Below, piece by piece: positions 21,561 through 32,605 of a DNA stretch of 64,000 bases. Made by a program: the position numbers and the translations under genes. Origin of the DNA: Acanthosepion esculentum. Lineage: Eukaryota > Mollusca > Cephalopoda > Sepiida > Sepiidae. Every line of letters starts with the position of its first letter. The first letter of the stretch is position 1. Location: contig OZ038479.1 of assembly GCA_964036315.1 (NCBI GenBank), positions 58,684,746 to 58,748,745 of the forward strand. Reading direction: 5' to 3'. Under the pieces are notes generated by a model. That model saw nothing but the letters and a program-made list of their open reading frames with translations. It had not been told where the DNA came from and did no database searches.

Positions 21561-22960
21561 GAAATTTCAGACAAATTAGTTTTGTTGCATCATTGAAACC
21601 TTATATTAATGCAAATTAATTTCTGTATTAGTAGAAAATTAATTTAATGCATCATGTTAAAAGACACATATCAAAAAAACATTTTTTATAGGTTTGTGGA
21701 TATATACTTTTTCCGAGAAGTCCTGTTTCATGTTTGATATGGATTATATTCTTCTGAAAACTGTAATGCATTATTTTAAAATATTGCAAAACACAACATA
21801 TACACTGGAGAGGAGGCATAATTTTATGAAATATATTTTCAGGGAATTTCCAGCTTAAAAGATAATTTAAAACACACCCTGCTTTTAAATGAAGCAACAA
21901 CTTTACAAAGTTCTCCTTTAAAAATAAACATTTTATCATACTTGTGAATTTCTGTGTTCAAAAAGATGTAAGTTGACAAACATCTGTGAAATCACAAATG
22001 AAATGTAAGTATCTGCATTTTCAGTGACAGCATAAAGACAGAAACATAAAAAAGATGTATATTAATTTCATGCAGATCAGTCAAAAGTATATGCATAAAA
22101 AAGCATGCATGACAACTTAGTGTATAAAAATTTGGGGTGCATTGTATAATTATTTAATTTGTGATGTATTTATACATGAAAAGAAAGAAAATCGTCTACA
22201 TTTTAAAGAATCAGGTCAATATGAATTGATTTATTCCATATAAAGAAAACACTTTCTGGGAAACATTCAGCATACAAATGAAATTTTGGTTTGTATTTTA
22301 TATTGATGAATGAAATAAAAGTATAAATGTTTTCTTTGATAATATCAGTATGATTTCTGATTTTATATAAACAATATATTTTCAAATGAAAATTCATTAA
22401 AACATTTGAAATGTTAATGTGAAGTGAACATAAACTACCTTAGCCAGAATTTGAACTCTGCTTGCTGATTTTGCTTTCTGTATTGTTTACCATTGGGCCA
22501 TGAAGGCTTTTTTATTTATTGTCATGAGTCATAAGAGGTTTTATACATTTTTCAACATTTTATCTGTATTGTAATATTGAAATCTATTAAGCAATATTAA
22601 AAATATCATTTTGTTTTTATACTGTGTACATTAGGGCATGTTGGCTTTAGAACAGGCGTATTGCACTCAAATTGAAAGTTGTGGTTTGACATGATAATGA
22701 CACAAAATACTTTTTTCAAAATCATTACTGTTTTTTTTTTTTTAGGAAAGCTATTATAAAGATTAAGTTTAGGTCCAAAATTGGAGTGTTGAAATTTCAT
22801 TGCAGTGATCAATGAAAGATTTAATGTTGTCAAAAACTTCTGTACCCTTATGGAAAATAAACGTGTAAATGTCATTTAATAAAATGTTTTCCAATTGCAA
22901 CATTTGCTCATTCAAAATAAACCAGAGGTATGAATAATATAAAAATATTCACTATATAAA
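21561..22960. other. AT-rich 3' flank, duplicated up to ~22600
   Basis: No gene is seen. The sequence up to about 22600 is paralogous to 44340-45560. Beyond that I recognise nothing except A/T runs. Confidence 0.5.
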
Positions 22961-23560
22961 TTTGTTTGTTTGGGCTTTTATGGCATATCAACCACTATGG
23001 GTTATTTAATGCCAGATCCAGTATTTACTAGATATGCTATCAAAAACGTATAGCTGGCAACATCATCGTTTCAAAAACGTATAGCTGGCAACATCATCAT
23101 TTCAAAAATGTATAGCTGGCAACATCATTGTTTCCCATCACATTTTAGGGGTAAGGTGTTAGTATATTTAGTGTAGGGTTTGGGTGGGAAAGTTAATTGT
23201 AAGTTGTAGTTGTTTTGGGATGGGTTAGATGTGATGGGGCATGACATGACCAGCCGATTGATCGGATCGACAGCCTTTTGGTTGGACGTAGTTTATCGTC
23301 ATACCCAGGACACGGATGTAGTTTATCGTCATACCCAGGACATGGACACACCTTGGGATTTCACTATTTTCCCATAGCTGGGACCCTAACAGGTGCTACC
23401 ACCCCGGGTCAGGGTGGACCTCGGAACATCAGCAATTAAGAGGTGGTTCCACGCTCCTCAAAACCTCCTGATCAGAGGCCTTGCTGTTGGATGTAGTTTA
23501 TCGTCTTACCCAGGACTCGGATGCAGTTTAACGTCATACCCAGGATGGTCACTATATAAA
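22961..23560 (+). repeat. Dispersed element with 31-bp tandem core, copy 1
   Basis: The head 'atatcaaccactatgggtta' and 'ttatttaatgcc' matches 54030. The core has three 31-bp units starting at 23041, 23072 and 23103 (motif 'gtatagctggcaacatcat'). The tail 23365-23500 ('cccatagctgggacc', 'acaggtgctaccacccc', 'gctcctcaaaacctcctga') matches 54535-54650. A second short motif, 'gtagtttatcgtcataccc', recurs four times (about 23289, 23317, 23495, 23520). No coding frame spans it. It may be a non-autonomous transposon with a minisatellite core; the class is unknown to me. Confidence 0.75.
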
Positions 23561-24180
23561 GGTAAAATGGATTTCCAATACAAAATGTATTTAGGTTGTG
23601 GCTAGTGATAAAAATCAATTCATTTTTTTCTCGTATAAAATTTATGTTTTGTTATTTTTCAGTGAAAAAATTAGACTAATTCTCAAAAAGGGAAACACTA
23701 TAATACCTCATAAAAAAACGAAATTTCCTCATTTTGTACCAGAACTTTCTTTCAATGGGTAAAGTTCTCACCATTATAAACATTTTGTTTGTCACTGTAA
23801 AATAGTTCTTTTGTATTTTTATACAACAGAATTAATTATTTTAAAAAGAAAGTAAACATTTTAATTTACATAATTTTGTATTTTTGAAGTTACAGAATGT
23901 GTTTGTTTATTTCCGTGGAAGAAAGTATATTTCCCTTTAGGTACATAATACTGTTTCATTCTATTTTTTGAATTTTCTTATTTCAAATTCACCTTTGAAA
24001 TTTTATTAAAATAAGGTAGTGTTTGCACTTGTTCTTTTCACAAGAAGTTAATGTTAATTCTATGCTTATTTTTCTTTTTCTTTGTTCAATTTGAACTAGA
24101 TCATGTCCTGATTTTCAAAATTTAAATTAATGGAAAAATCTGCTTTTAAACTTATGCACATTTTGAAATTTCAGGTTTCC
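23561..24180. other. AT-rich intergenic
   Basis: Nothing is recognised apart from A/T-rich text with stops in all frames. Confidence 0.45.
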
Positions 24181-25430
24181 ATTGAAGAAATAAATATTTA
24201 AAAACTCAGAGAGGAAAAACAGGACTAAAAGGCAGTTTCCAACTTGAAACTGTTGACAAAGATGCTATCAAAAAATGTAAGAAAACGTGCAACTGAAGCT
24301 GAGAGATTAGACAGGCAGATTGAAAGATAAAAACAACAGAATTCTATGCATGTTGCCTCTGCATGGGATATTTTCTACCAGTGTCTTCCAGTGAATAAAC
24401 AACTGATGACAGTTTTGGGACAGTCTAAGGGAACTTAGTCTCTAGATAATCCATGCAACTTATTAAGGGTGTTGTATCTTCCAACCTTGGAGCATGGCTT
24501 GCTAATGCCTTTTTATTAGACCTACAAGGTACGGGCCTCCTTTGTCCAAGCCTTAACTTAAAGAACATTATCATTGATAAGTCAAAAATAGACAGGGAAA
24601 AGGCTATAGTAAAAGTAACCATCCAATAAAAGCATGTTCAGAATCATGAAGATATAATCTGCATTGGTGTTAATTGCAGAATTGATATAGAGAGATTACA
24701 AAGGAAAATTTGAGGAGATGGTTACTAGAATTTATTGCAAAGGCTGTAGAAAATTTAAGTGGTGACAAAAGACTGCTCTTAGAATATACAGCAGGAATTT
24801 CTCAAGGGAAAGTGAACCATAGGTTTGCTGGCTGGAAAATTGTGTTTCTAAATCAAGCAAGATGGCTAACTTTAGCCATCAGGTTAATGTATTTATGAAC
24901 CAGAGGTGCCTATCCACCAAAGCTCTATGATAAATTGTACAGCCTTATAAAAGGTATAATCGAAGCATGTGCAGTTGGTCTGAAATTCAAAGGAATAGTA
25001 AATTCCATAACAACTCTGTATCTTCAACATAATCCAGAGAATAAATCAACAGTCAACTGAAATACAGAATGTTGCATTAGAAATTCACAGCACAAAAACA
25101 TTTTTGTTTCAGAAGTATCAAGCCACCAGAGAAGAGATGAAAAAATTTACATTCAGCTCTGAAGCAATGCTCTGGTTAAATTTAATTAACCTCTTATGAA
25201 ATGGAATTAGTGAACCTGTGCTTGCAGAAAGTTCCTCTAATATGAACTGCAAGAGGTTCTAATGAATGGAACAACACTGGAGTTGCCAAATTTACCTGTA
25301 CATTTGAAAGGTATGGGAAGAGCAGTTAAATTAATTACTGAAGCTTCACAAATTATATATGGACAAGAAACAAGGCACAAGTACATTATTACTAAATCAT
25401 TGTGCCATCAAATAAGACCCTCATTTATTT
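24181..25430 (+). pseudogene. Relic of uncharacterised multicopy (transposon-like) gene, family 1
   Basis: Several plus-strand segments in shifting frames resemble a large uncharacterised protein family that I recall being scattered in many copies in cephalopod and arthropod genomes. The longest open piece (24710-24898) contains R-R-W-L-L-E-F-I-A-K-A-V, then Y-T-A-G-I-S-Q-G-K-V-N, then W-L-T-L-A-I-R-L. A segment near 24830-25020 keeps 'LNQARWLTLA', and one near 25270-25390 reads like L-E-L-P-N-L-P-V-H followed by R-A-V-K-L-I-T-E-A-S and a Y-G-Q…R-H-K-Y end. There are at least ten stops or shifts. No catalytic site is assigned. The family memory is not verified here. Confidence 0.5.
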
Positions 25431-26229
25431 GAAAGGGAAATTAATTGTGCCCAGCAGTATCAGGTTATTATATACACTTAATTATAATAATTATGGTGCA
25501 AGATCCTATTCATTGATTAACCTTTTTTGTAATCATTTACAATTTTTACAGTTTTCATTTATGAAATACAGTAAAAATAAATTGCTTGTGATGATTCATA
25601 AATAGAATTCTGGTTTGAATATATTTTCCATTCAATGAATCTAATACAAAAAATATCAACTTTATTTGGATTTATTCTTGAAATAGTAAAATTTTGAAGT
25701 CAGTTTATAAGGAAAAACGTGTGGAAATTAGGTATTTCTGTACATTTTTTAAGATGATCTTTAAACCTAAAGGCTCAAACATTGGCAAAAGATATGAATC
25801 TAAATTTTGATGTCAGTACTTATTACCTTAAACACCAGCTTACATAACTGAGTGCAATGTTAATTTTTCTGAAAAAAGGGAAAAATTAAACTGCCCTAGT
25901 GTACATGTATGGACTAAATAGTCAAGTTTATAAATTATTAGTAAATATTAAAACATTTTCTTATTATATAAATATAAAATAAAGCCATGATGAATGTTTC
26001 ACTGTTGTCTTGTGGTTGAAAAAATAGTTTTTCAATTTTCACTTTTGAAACACCATCATTATTAAATTTTAATTTTTTTCATTGTATTTTATATCATTTT
26101 ATTACAAGAATCATATCTTTACATACCTTTAAGTATGCATCATGCATAAGAAATTATCAAGAAGTTTATCTGTTGAAAACTAAGAAAAAATTTTAAATAG
26201 TAAATATTTCATTTTGTATCTCGAACACT
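25431..26229. repeat. AT-rich flank, partly paralogous to 45720-45920
   Basis: The strings 'aataaagccatgatga', 'gaaacaccat', 'catatctttacat' and 'aattatcaag' align between 25980-26170 and 45725-45925. No gene is present. Confidence 0.55.
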
Positions 26230-26895
26230 CAGTGTAAACATATTTGCCGTAGGAAAACTCACCTCAGGAATTTTCAATGTATAGGAATTTTGCAGCATTT
26301 TTTTTAATAACCTTATCTTGAACATCCCTTTTGGAGTAATATTCAATTTAATATGCAAAGTACCTTGTTATCAAGTATATATGAATGTCTTTTTTACAGT
26401 GTCAAACATGAGAAAAGAAATAAAAAAGTAAACATTTAAAAAATAAAAGACTCAAAATATATCAAATAAACAAAGAAATAATTTAAAATGTGGGCAAATT
26501 CCAAACAATGCTTTGTAAATAATGTGTTTGTTTTTTTGCATTGGACTGTAATGAAGTATTTTCTGCTGAAGTCTTGCATTGATATCAATATATATTTTCT
26601 TCATTTGTATGGCATCTCCTTGATCTAAATCACACATTTTTCTTTGCTAAATTCTCTTCCTTTTTCAAATACACAATTAATTTCCACAAATTTGGGTGCA
26701 TGGAGCTCTGTACTGCATTGTGGAAGCCTTCTACACTGTTGTTGGTTGCCAGATATACTTGATAACAAGGTGCTTCACATATTAAAAAAAATATGGCAAA
26801 ATTGTCTTATGGCAAAAAACCTATATGGCAAAGTTTTCTACAGCAAAAATTCCTGAGGCAAGTTTTCCTACAGCAAAAATGTTCACAACAAATGT
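26230..26895. mobile_element. ~660-bp element with ~60-bp inverted ends
   Basis: The left end (26230-26300: 'gtaaacatatttgccgtagg', then 'aactcacctcaggaatttt') is the reverse complement of the right end (26810-26895: 'ttcctgaggcaagttttcc', 'tacagcaaaaatgttc') with about 80% agreement. The interior has no transposase. The same end module occurs alone at 421-515. It fits a non-autonomous DNA transposon. I could not confirm a target duplication. Confidence 0.5.
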
Positions 26896-26984
26896 TCCTA
26901 GAACCATTTCACTTTCTCTTTACTCTTCAAAAGAACTGAATTTTTTTTCTTCAGGTTAATTTTCTACTGAATGTACTAAGTTAT

Positions 26985-28210
26985 TGTTGTGATGTGTGGT
27001 TTGACATGACACAACACTTAACCAAGTCAGTTATGATAGTAGTATTCAACTAGACAAGTCCTTACAATAGTATTATCCTCTTTTCTTTCTAAACAATTAC
27101 CCAGGACTACTTATGAATGGATCAGTCCATTCATGATAGTACGGGGGTTAACTGGCTGTTACCACAAAATCTCCCCTTTTGAGACTTGCTTCCTATGGAA
27201 GTTATACTTTTTCTTTTTGGGTTAAAATCCAACACTTCTATAGTCTATCTCTTCTTTTTACTGGAGCATGTGGTTTCTGGAGCTGATCTGAGGCATAGGG
27301 ACATTGAAAACATCATACAGAACCACCATCAGCTCCTCCTCCTCCTCTCAGATGCTCTGTCTATTTTTCATAATTGATTTAGATATATTTATGCACCCAT
27401 ATAAACCGTTTTATCATTCACAATAACTTTCCAATACATTTCTAGACCACCCCATCTTCCCAACATTATTTTTCATTTTTGTTTTCACTGGGTTTGAAGT
27501 ATTTCTGGGTATCAGAGTTTTTCTTGTTTTTGACCTTTGTTGTATTCAGCAGCAGTTTGTCAAACATTGATCTAATTTTTCTTGTGAACATTAGTTCTGC
27601 TGGGGACATACCTGATACAGTGTTAGGATTAGATGTCACCTGATATAGACGTAAAATCAGGTGTAATAACATATCCTTAGTTTCACCTCCATTAGTTTTT
27701 TTAATACCCTTTTGAATGTATCAACAAAGTGTTCTGCTTTCTCATTCAATCTTGGATGGTAGTGGCCAGGGGGGGGGGTGATATGTTGTATCGCAAAGGT
27801 TTTACCAAAAATTGCAAACTCTTTAACAGTGAATTGTGTGACATTGTCTGAAACAGTGATATCCAGGATACCATCTCTAGCGGATAATTCATGGAAGAAA
27901 TTTATTGTAATTGTAGAAGTTGGACTCTTGCATTTTAAAATTTCTGGCCATTTGGAAAAATTGTCGACACTGAATAGGTAGTAGACACCATTTATCAGTC
28001 CCACAAGGTCGATGTGTAATCTCAACCATGTTGTCTCTGACAAAGGATGGAATTTAACTGTTTGCGATAGTAGTATTCAGTACTAAGCTCGACAAGTCAC
28101 TGTAATAGTTTTATCTTCTTTTCTTTCTAGACAGTTACCCAAGACTACTTATCATGAATGGATCAGTCCATTTATGATAGTAAGGAGAGTAACTGGCTCT
28201 TGCCACAACA
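26985..28210 (-). mobile_element. Collapsed Ty3/Gypsy copy (LTRs plus integrase)
   Basis: The outer ends TGTTGTG (26985) and CACAACA (28210) are inverted complements. LTR text spans 26985-27167. A truncated partner spans 28066-28210, sharing 'gatagtagtattca', 'atggatcagtccat' and 'taactggct'. Between them only a minus-strand integrase fragment remains. A paralogous stretch at 45970-46060 ('tactcttcaaaag…ctactgaaggtactaa' then 'ctttagtctga') lacks the element, confirming insertion. The 5' LTR and everything up to integrase were joined by a large deletion near 28060. No matching target duplication was found. Confidence 0.7.
27466..28043 (-). pseudogene. Gypsy integrase core fragment
   Basis: On the minus strand, L-H-I-D-L-V-G-L carries the first acidic residue. 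F-S-K-W-P-E-I and V-S-D-N-V-T-Q-F (second Asp) follow, then H-Y-H-P-R-L-N-E-K-A-E-H-F with the expected Glu region altered from the usual N-G-Q-A-E. A second frame near 27657 continues with S-G-M-S-P-A-E-L-M-F, typical just after the core in this Gypsy group. It has one frameshift and is not functional. Confidence 0.75.
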
Positions 28211-29899
28211 GAATAAAATGAACTTTAGTCTGAAGATGATGGGAATGTCAGATATAAAACACTCACCATAAGGTTCTTTGAGCTTCTCTCATTAACTTTT
28301 ACAATCACCAGCTATAGCAATCAAGTTTCACTGGTTTCTCTCCTCTAATTATCTCATCTATTTCTCAAAATTCTCCCCCCCCCCTTTCTAAAAAGATTTA
28401 TTTGTTACTGCCCTTATTTGTGAGGCAGGAAAAGAGCTATATGATTTTGAAACTAGGTTGTGTTAAATGTTTTTTGTATTTCAAGCTTTAATTAATAGTT
28501 CAAACATGTTGGAGTTGGAGTCGATGAGTTGGAGAGTTGCAGCCAGAGAGAGACAGTTGTCCAGTGACAGCCAATATGCTCCATTCAAACATCATACATT
28601 AGAAACATTCCGCCATAAAAGTAATTCACTTCTAAAATGTTAGCACCCTGAGCATTACTTAACAAACATCTCTCAGTGTCTCAACAGTAGAAAAGGAATG
28701 GTTGGGATAAAGCAGCACGTAGCTGTTGGACGATTTTACGTTTCCCCTCTAATTGCTAACTAATAATTTTACAGTGTCATTTTCCCCCACTTCTTATGCT
28801 TGCCACTTTGCCAGATGGATCACTTGACATTGAGGAAACAGTAAATCGAAATTCTTACCTAAACGAACAAAAATTCATGGCTGATAACACAACAAACTGA
28901 ATTACTAGATGGCATAATCCAGGTAAAGAAAAGGACCAATGAAGTTTATTGCACTAAATGCATGCCTTCTTCACCAAAGTGTAACAACCCCACTCCCATA
29001 CAATATTTGAAACCCAGATATGTCCGTTGTATTTGGTTACCAGCACAAGTACGAATTATGTCTACTCTTTTTATTTAAAGAGGTTTGAATTCATACTTTT
29101 TCTTCTCTTAGACTGCCAACCAAGTCTAGAGATTTTATATTGATTCTAATAGCCATAGAAAGATGGATTCATGCTTTTCCTTAGGATATTAATGAAAAGT
29201 GAACAAAACATACTTCATCAGAATTTGGCACCCTGCATGCCAGTTCCACTTTCCATACCAGAAAACTTATGCTATCTGCCAGTGCTAGTTGAATTAATAA
29301 AATAGAGGCTATAGGCTATGACTATTGTTTTACACCTTGGCTGAAATCTCCCACACATTTTGAAGCTCTAATTTTCAGCCTACCAAGCCAAAAGTTTAAT
29401 CCAGTCCGGCTATATGCATAGCCTCATCAGGTATGACTTATCAGTTAATATCAATTTTACAAGATATTTTTAGGTTGTGCTCCTATGAAAATGAATTATT
29501 GAGAATTTTTAGATTAGGGAAAAATTTATATAGGCCTTTCTTCCCAATACAATCACTGATTTTTTTTTATGAAAGAATTTATATTGATATATAAATTAGT
29601 CAATATTTTTACCCCACATTTAAAAAGTATAAAATTTTAAAAATACGAATGTTTCAACATCATTAACCACAGTCCTTTAGGGTAGTTGCCACATCAAAGC
29701 TAAAGAACCAAGTCTTCTCTACTATTTCAAGGAGTTTGAATTCATACTTTTTTCATTATTCTCCGTTTCTTTTTTCTTTTCTTTTTGCTCCATTGGTAAT
29801 ATTTATTTTTTATTTCCTCCACTGTTAGATGAATTGATTCACCTAATTTAATGCGTATATTTTTTTTAAAGGTTTCAATAAAATTGATATTTCATATGA
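28211..29899. repeat. Duplicated background block
   Basis: 28215-28345 pairs with 900-1057. 28480-28760 pairs with 1790-2180. 29080-29640 pairs with 39440-40020 and with 52650-53540 ('aaaacttatgctat', 'gacaccttggctg'-type text, 'gaagctctaggct'-type text). No gene is seen. Confidence 0.6.
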
Positions 29900-30640
29900 A
29901 CTCTGCTTTCTGAAATAGAGAGAGGGGAGGGAGTTCGTACAATAGACTCGGTTATTGAGTCCTTAACGCCGTATTGTTGATTGACAGGAAGAAACGTCAG
30001 GCATCTGAGTAAAAAAATCTATGGATTTTAAACATAAGGAACCGAATCTTATCTTACACCGCTTAGCTTTCGTCAAGGGTTATCAAGCAAAATCATTTGC
30101 TGGCAAAGAAATAATGCCGTTTTGTTTTTATCATTGAATTTCTAAGACTGGAAAGGTAAGTGCTAAAAGAATACAGTTAATTTTTTTCTAAAAAGAAGAA
30201 ATAATTCCCTATTTAATTGATTTGTCTTTTTCACAGCATAAAATTGATGAAAATAAAAAGTAAAAAAACTGAACGAACAATACAAAAATATTGTAAAAAA
30301 GATGAAAGTACGTAATTCAGTTGTAACTTTACTTTTTAAAAACAAAAACTCTGAAAATTAAAAAGATTTTATTTTTATTTTGAAGTTTTTCTGTTTCTTT
30401 TTATTTATTTTCAGTTAAAAAACGTCCATCTTTCTATTTCTGTGTTGGATTATTTATTTTAAAGATGAAAAATTACGACATAAATATTTTTTAGCTGGAT
30501 GTCGTTACGCCGATTTTACTAAAATGTTTTCAGACCAAAAATCTTTCGCATTCGCGCAGTAGACTCTCGTCATTTTTTCAGCTTCTTCCTTTTAGTTTTA
30601 ATAATTTTATTTACAAAATAATAGATATCTCCCATAATTC
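29900..30640. repeat. Long dispersed block, another copy
   Basis: It has the same ordered landmarks as 12150-13180: 'gtcaggcat', 'tatcttacaccgctta', 'gaaaggtaagtg', 'tttttagctggatgtcgtta' and 'ctttcgcattcgcgcagta'. No SINE is present here, which is what defines the one at 12244. Confidence 0.65.
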
Positions 30641-30896
30641 GTTAAAAAAGAGCAAAAGGCTCCAAACTTGGTGAAAACAATTTTTTTTATCATTTAAATG
30701 TTTATGTTAGGACAAGAGCAAAGACAAAAGTATTTTTGATTATATTTTTCATATTTTCCTAGCATGTCCGAAATTTTAGTTAAAAATCTTTTTTCTTTTT
30801 TTTTTAGTCAGCGAAATTGCTCAAATCGATGATTTCCGCCATTTATTGATATTTTTTTTCAAGTTCTCCGTTTAAAAATCTTATAAAAATCAATTA

Positions 30897-31034
30897 CAGT
30901 GTAACCCGGATATAAGAGAGTTGTCGGTACCGGATACGAAGTCTCTTATATCCGGGTTTGGTCTATTATATATACATTAAAACAGGCTCTAATTTGGGAC
31001 CAGAGAAAATCTCTCTTATATCCGGGTTATACTG
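30897..31034. mobile_element. 138-bp MITE with TA target site, pogo/Tc1-like ends
   Basis: The left end 'cagtgtaacccggatataag' and the right end 'cttatatccgggttatactg' are inverted repeats. TA flanks both sides (30895-30896 and 31035-31036). A second copy lies at 58509-58662. CAGT starts and TA duplication fit the Tc1/mariner-pogo superfamily. There is no coding sequence, so it would have been moved by another element's transposase. Confidence 0.8.
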
Positions 31035-31165
31035 TATATACCTTTTTCAAAAGTTATTTGAGGAAAATGAGAAAATTTAAAGTTTACACTTAATGAAAGC
31101 AAACATTACTTACGTTTTTAACAAAAAAAAATTAGTTGAAAATAACAGAAGCACATCTTATTTAA

Positions 31166-32605
31166 CTAGGTCACTCCATGAGATCGCTAAAATATCATCA
31201 TAGCATGATGAAAAAGACGCCAAACTTGACGAAAACAAAATTTTATCATCTAAATGTTCATGTTGTTATTAAGAGGAAAGATCAAAGTATTTTGGGGTAT
31301 TTTTTTACATTTTTTAATCGTTCCTAGCACGTCCGAAATTTTTGTGTCATCAAAATTGGCAGATAATCAATCATGGCAACCCTTTTTTTCCCATTTTATA
31401 AAATTTTTTTGATTATCTGTCAATTTTTTCTGACTCAAAAAGAATTTTTCGTGACAGAAATATTTTTCTTACCCCCCCCCACAACTAATTTATGAAAACT
31501 CTAGAAATTCAATTGCATTCAATTTAGTGATTATATTAGTTAAAAGCACAAGGCTTTGAGGAAGCCAAATCGTGTATTTTGTTTTTTTAATTAGAACCCA
31601 AAACCTGAAAATCAGCTCTGAATTGTAATATACAAAACTCAATAAAACATTATTTAATTTTAAATGCTTTTAGTTGCTTTTATTAATATGGATAATATTG
31701 TCTGAAAGCAAAAACTTTTTTGATGAAAAATGAATTTTTAATACCATTATTTGTTATTTCTTAAATTATTTTATTATTTTTACATTAAAGTTGTTAAATA
31801 TTCTAAAATTAATGAAAATGGCATTCAGTTTAGTCAATGGTGTTATTAAATAGATCTATCTTTTAGCATTATAAGTTGTATAGCTTATGACAATCAGAAG
31901 ACCCGAACGTTATAAAAAAAAAATTCCAGATGGCATTTGTGTCCATAAAACAGCTGTAATTCAAATGTACGGGAGACTAGCAAGAATACAATAAAACGTC
32001 ACGTGAAGCATTGTTCTCTGCTGTTAGGGGCTTTACTTTTGCGAAACATGTGAAGTTAATTTGATTTTTCAATTTCAACTGAGAAGGGTACCTACAAGTA
32101 TTAGGTATTATCTTATGAAATTTATATGATCCTATTTTTATATTATCTCAGTTATGACATTTTTCCATAAATGAATGGAAATACAAATAACACATTAAAA
32201 TGTAATAAATGTACATAAAATTATAGTATTTTATGTACACTTCTGATAAAATTTCATAAGAAAGTACCTATAAATTAATTAAATATCTTCCTCATGAAAT
32301 TTAATCTCACTTTCAACAGTCTTATTTTAATTTTTTTATATTTTCCATAAAGCAGCATAAATGTAAATGTATTTTTGATTATCTGTCAATTTTGCTGACT
32401 CAAAAAGAAAAAAAGATTTTTAATGAAAATTTTGGACATGCTAGGAACAATTAAAAAATGTAAAAAATACCCTAAAAATACTTTGATAATAACATACTCT
32501 TAATAATAACATAAACATTTAGACGATAAAATTTTGTTGTTGTCAAGTTTGGTGTTTTTTTCATCATGCTATGCTCTTTTTTTAGCGATCTCGTGGAGGC
32601 GCCTA
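31166..32605. mobile_element. Large inverted repeat with ~240-bp arms
   Basis: Arm 1 (31166-31420) and arm 2 (32370-32605) are reverse complements with high similarity ('gagatcgctaaaa', 'atagcatgatgaaaaa', 'ccaaacttgac', 'tttacattttttaat', 'gttcctagca'). The interior is about 950 bases, AT-rich and without coding capacity. One arm-type module also stands alone at 190-420. It may be a non-autonomous transposon with long inverted ends or two independent insertions in opposite orientation. Confidence 0.5.

Larger units (their letters stand above)
19230..22600 (+). repeat. Segmental duplication, paralog of 42270-45560
   Basis: About 3.3 kb matches 42270-45560 in order. It covers the introns, exon A, the intron, the finger exon, decayed 3' fingers and trailing AT-rich sequence ending near 'aacattcagcatacaaatg'. 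The copies are about 23 kb apart in the same orientation. Only this copy carries the 135-bp insertion at 19431-19565. Confidence 0.85.
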
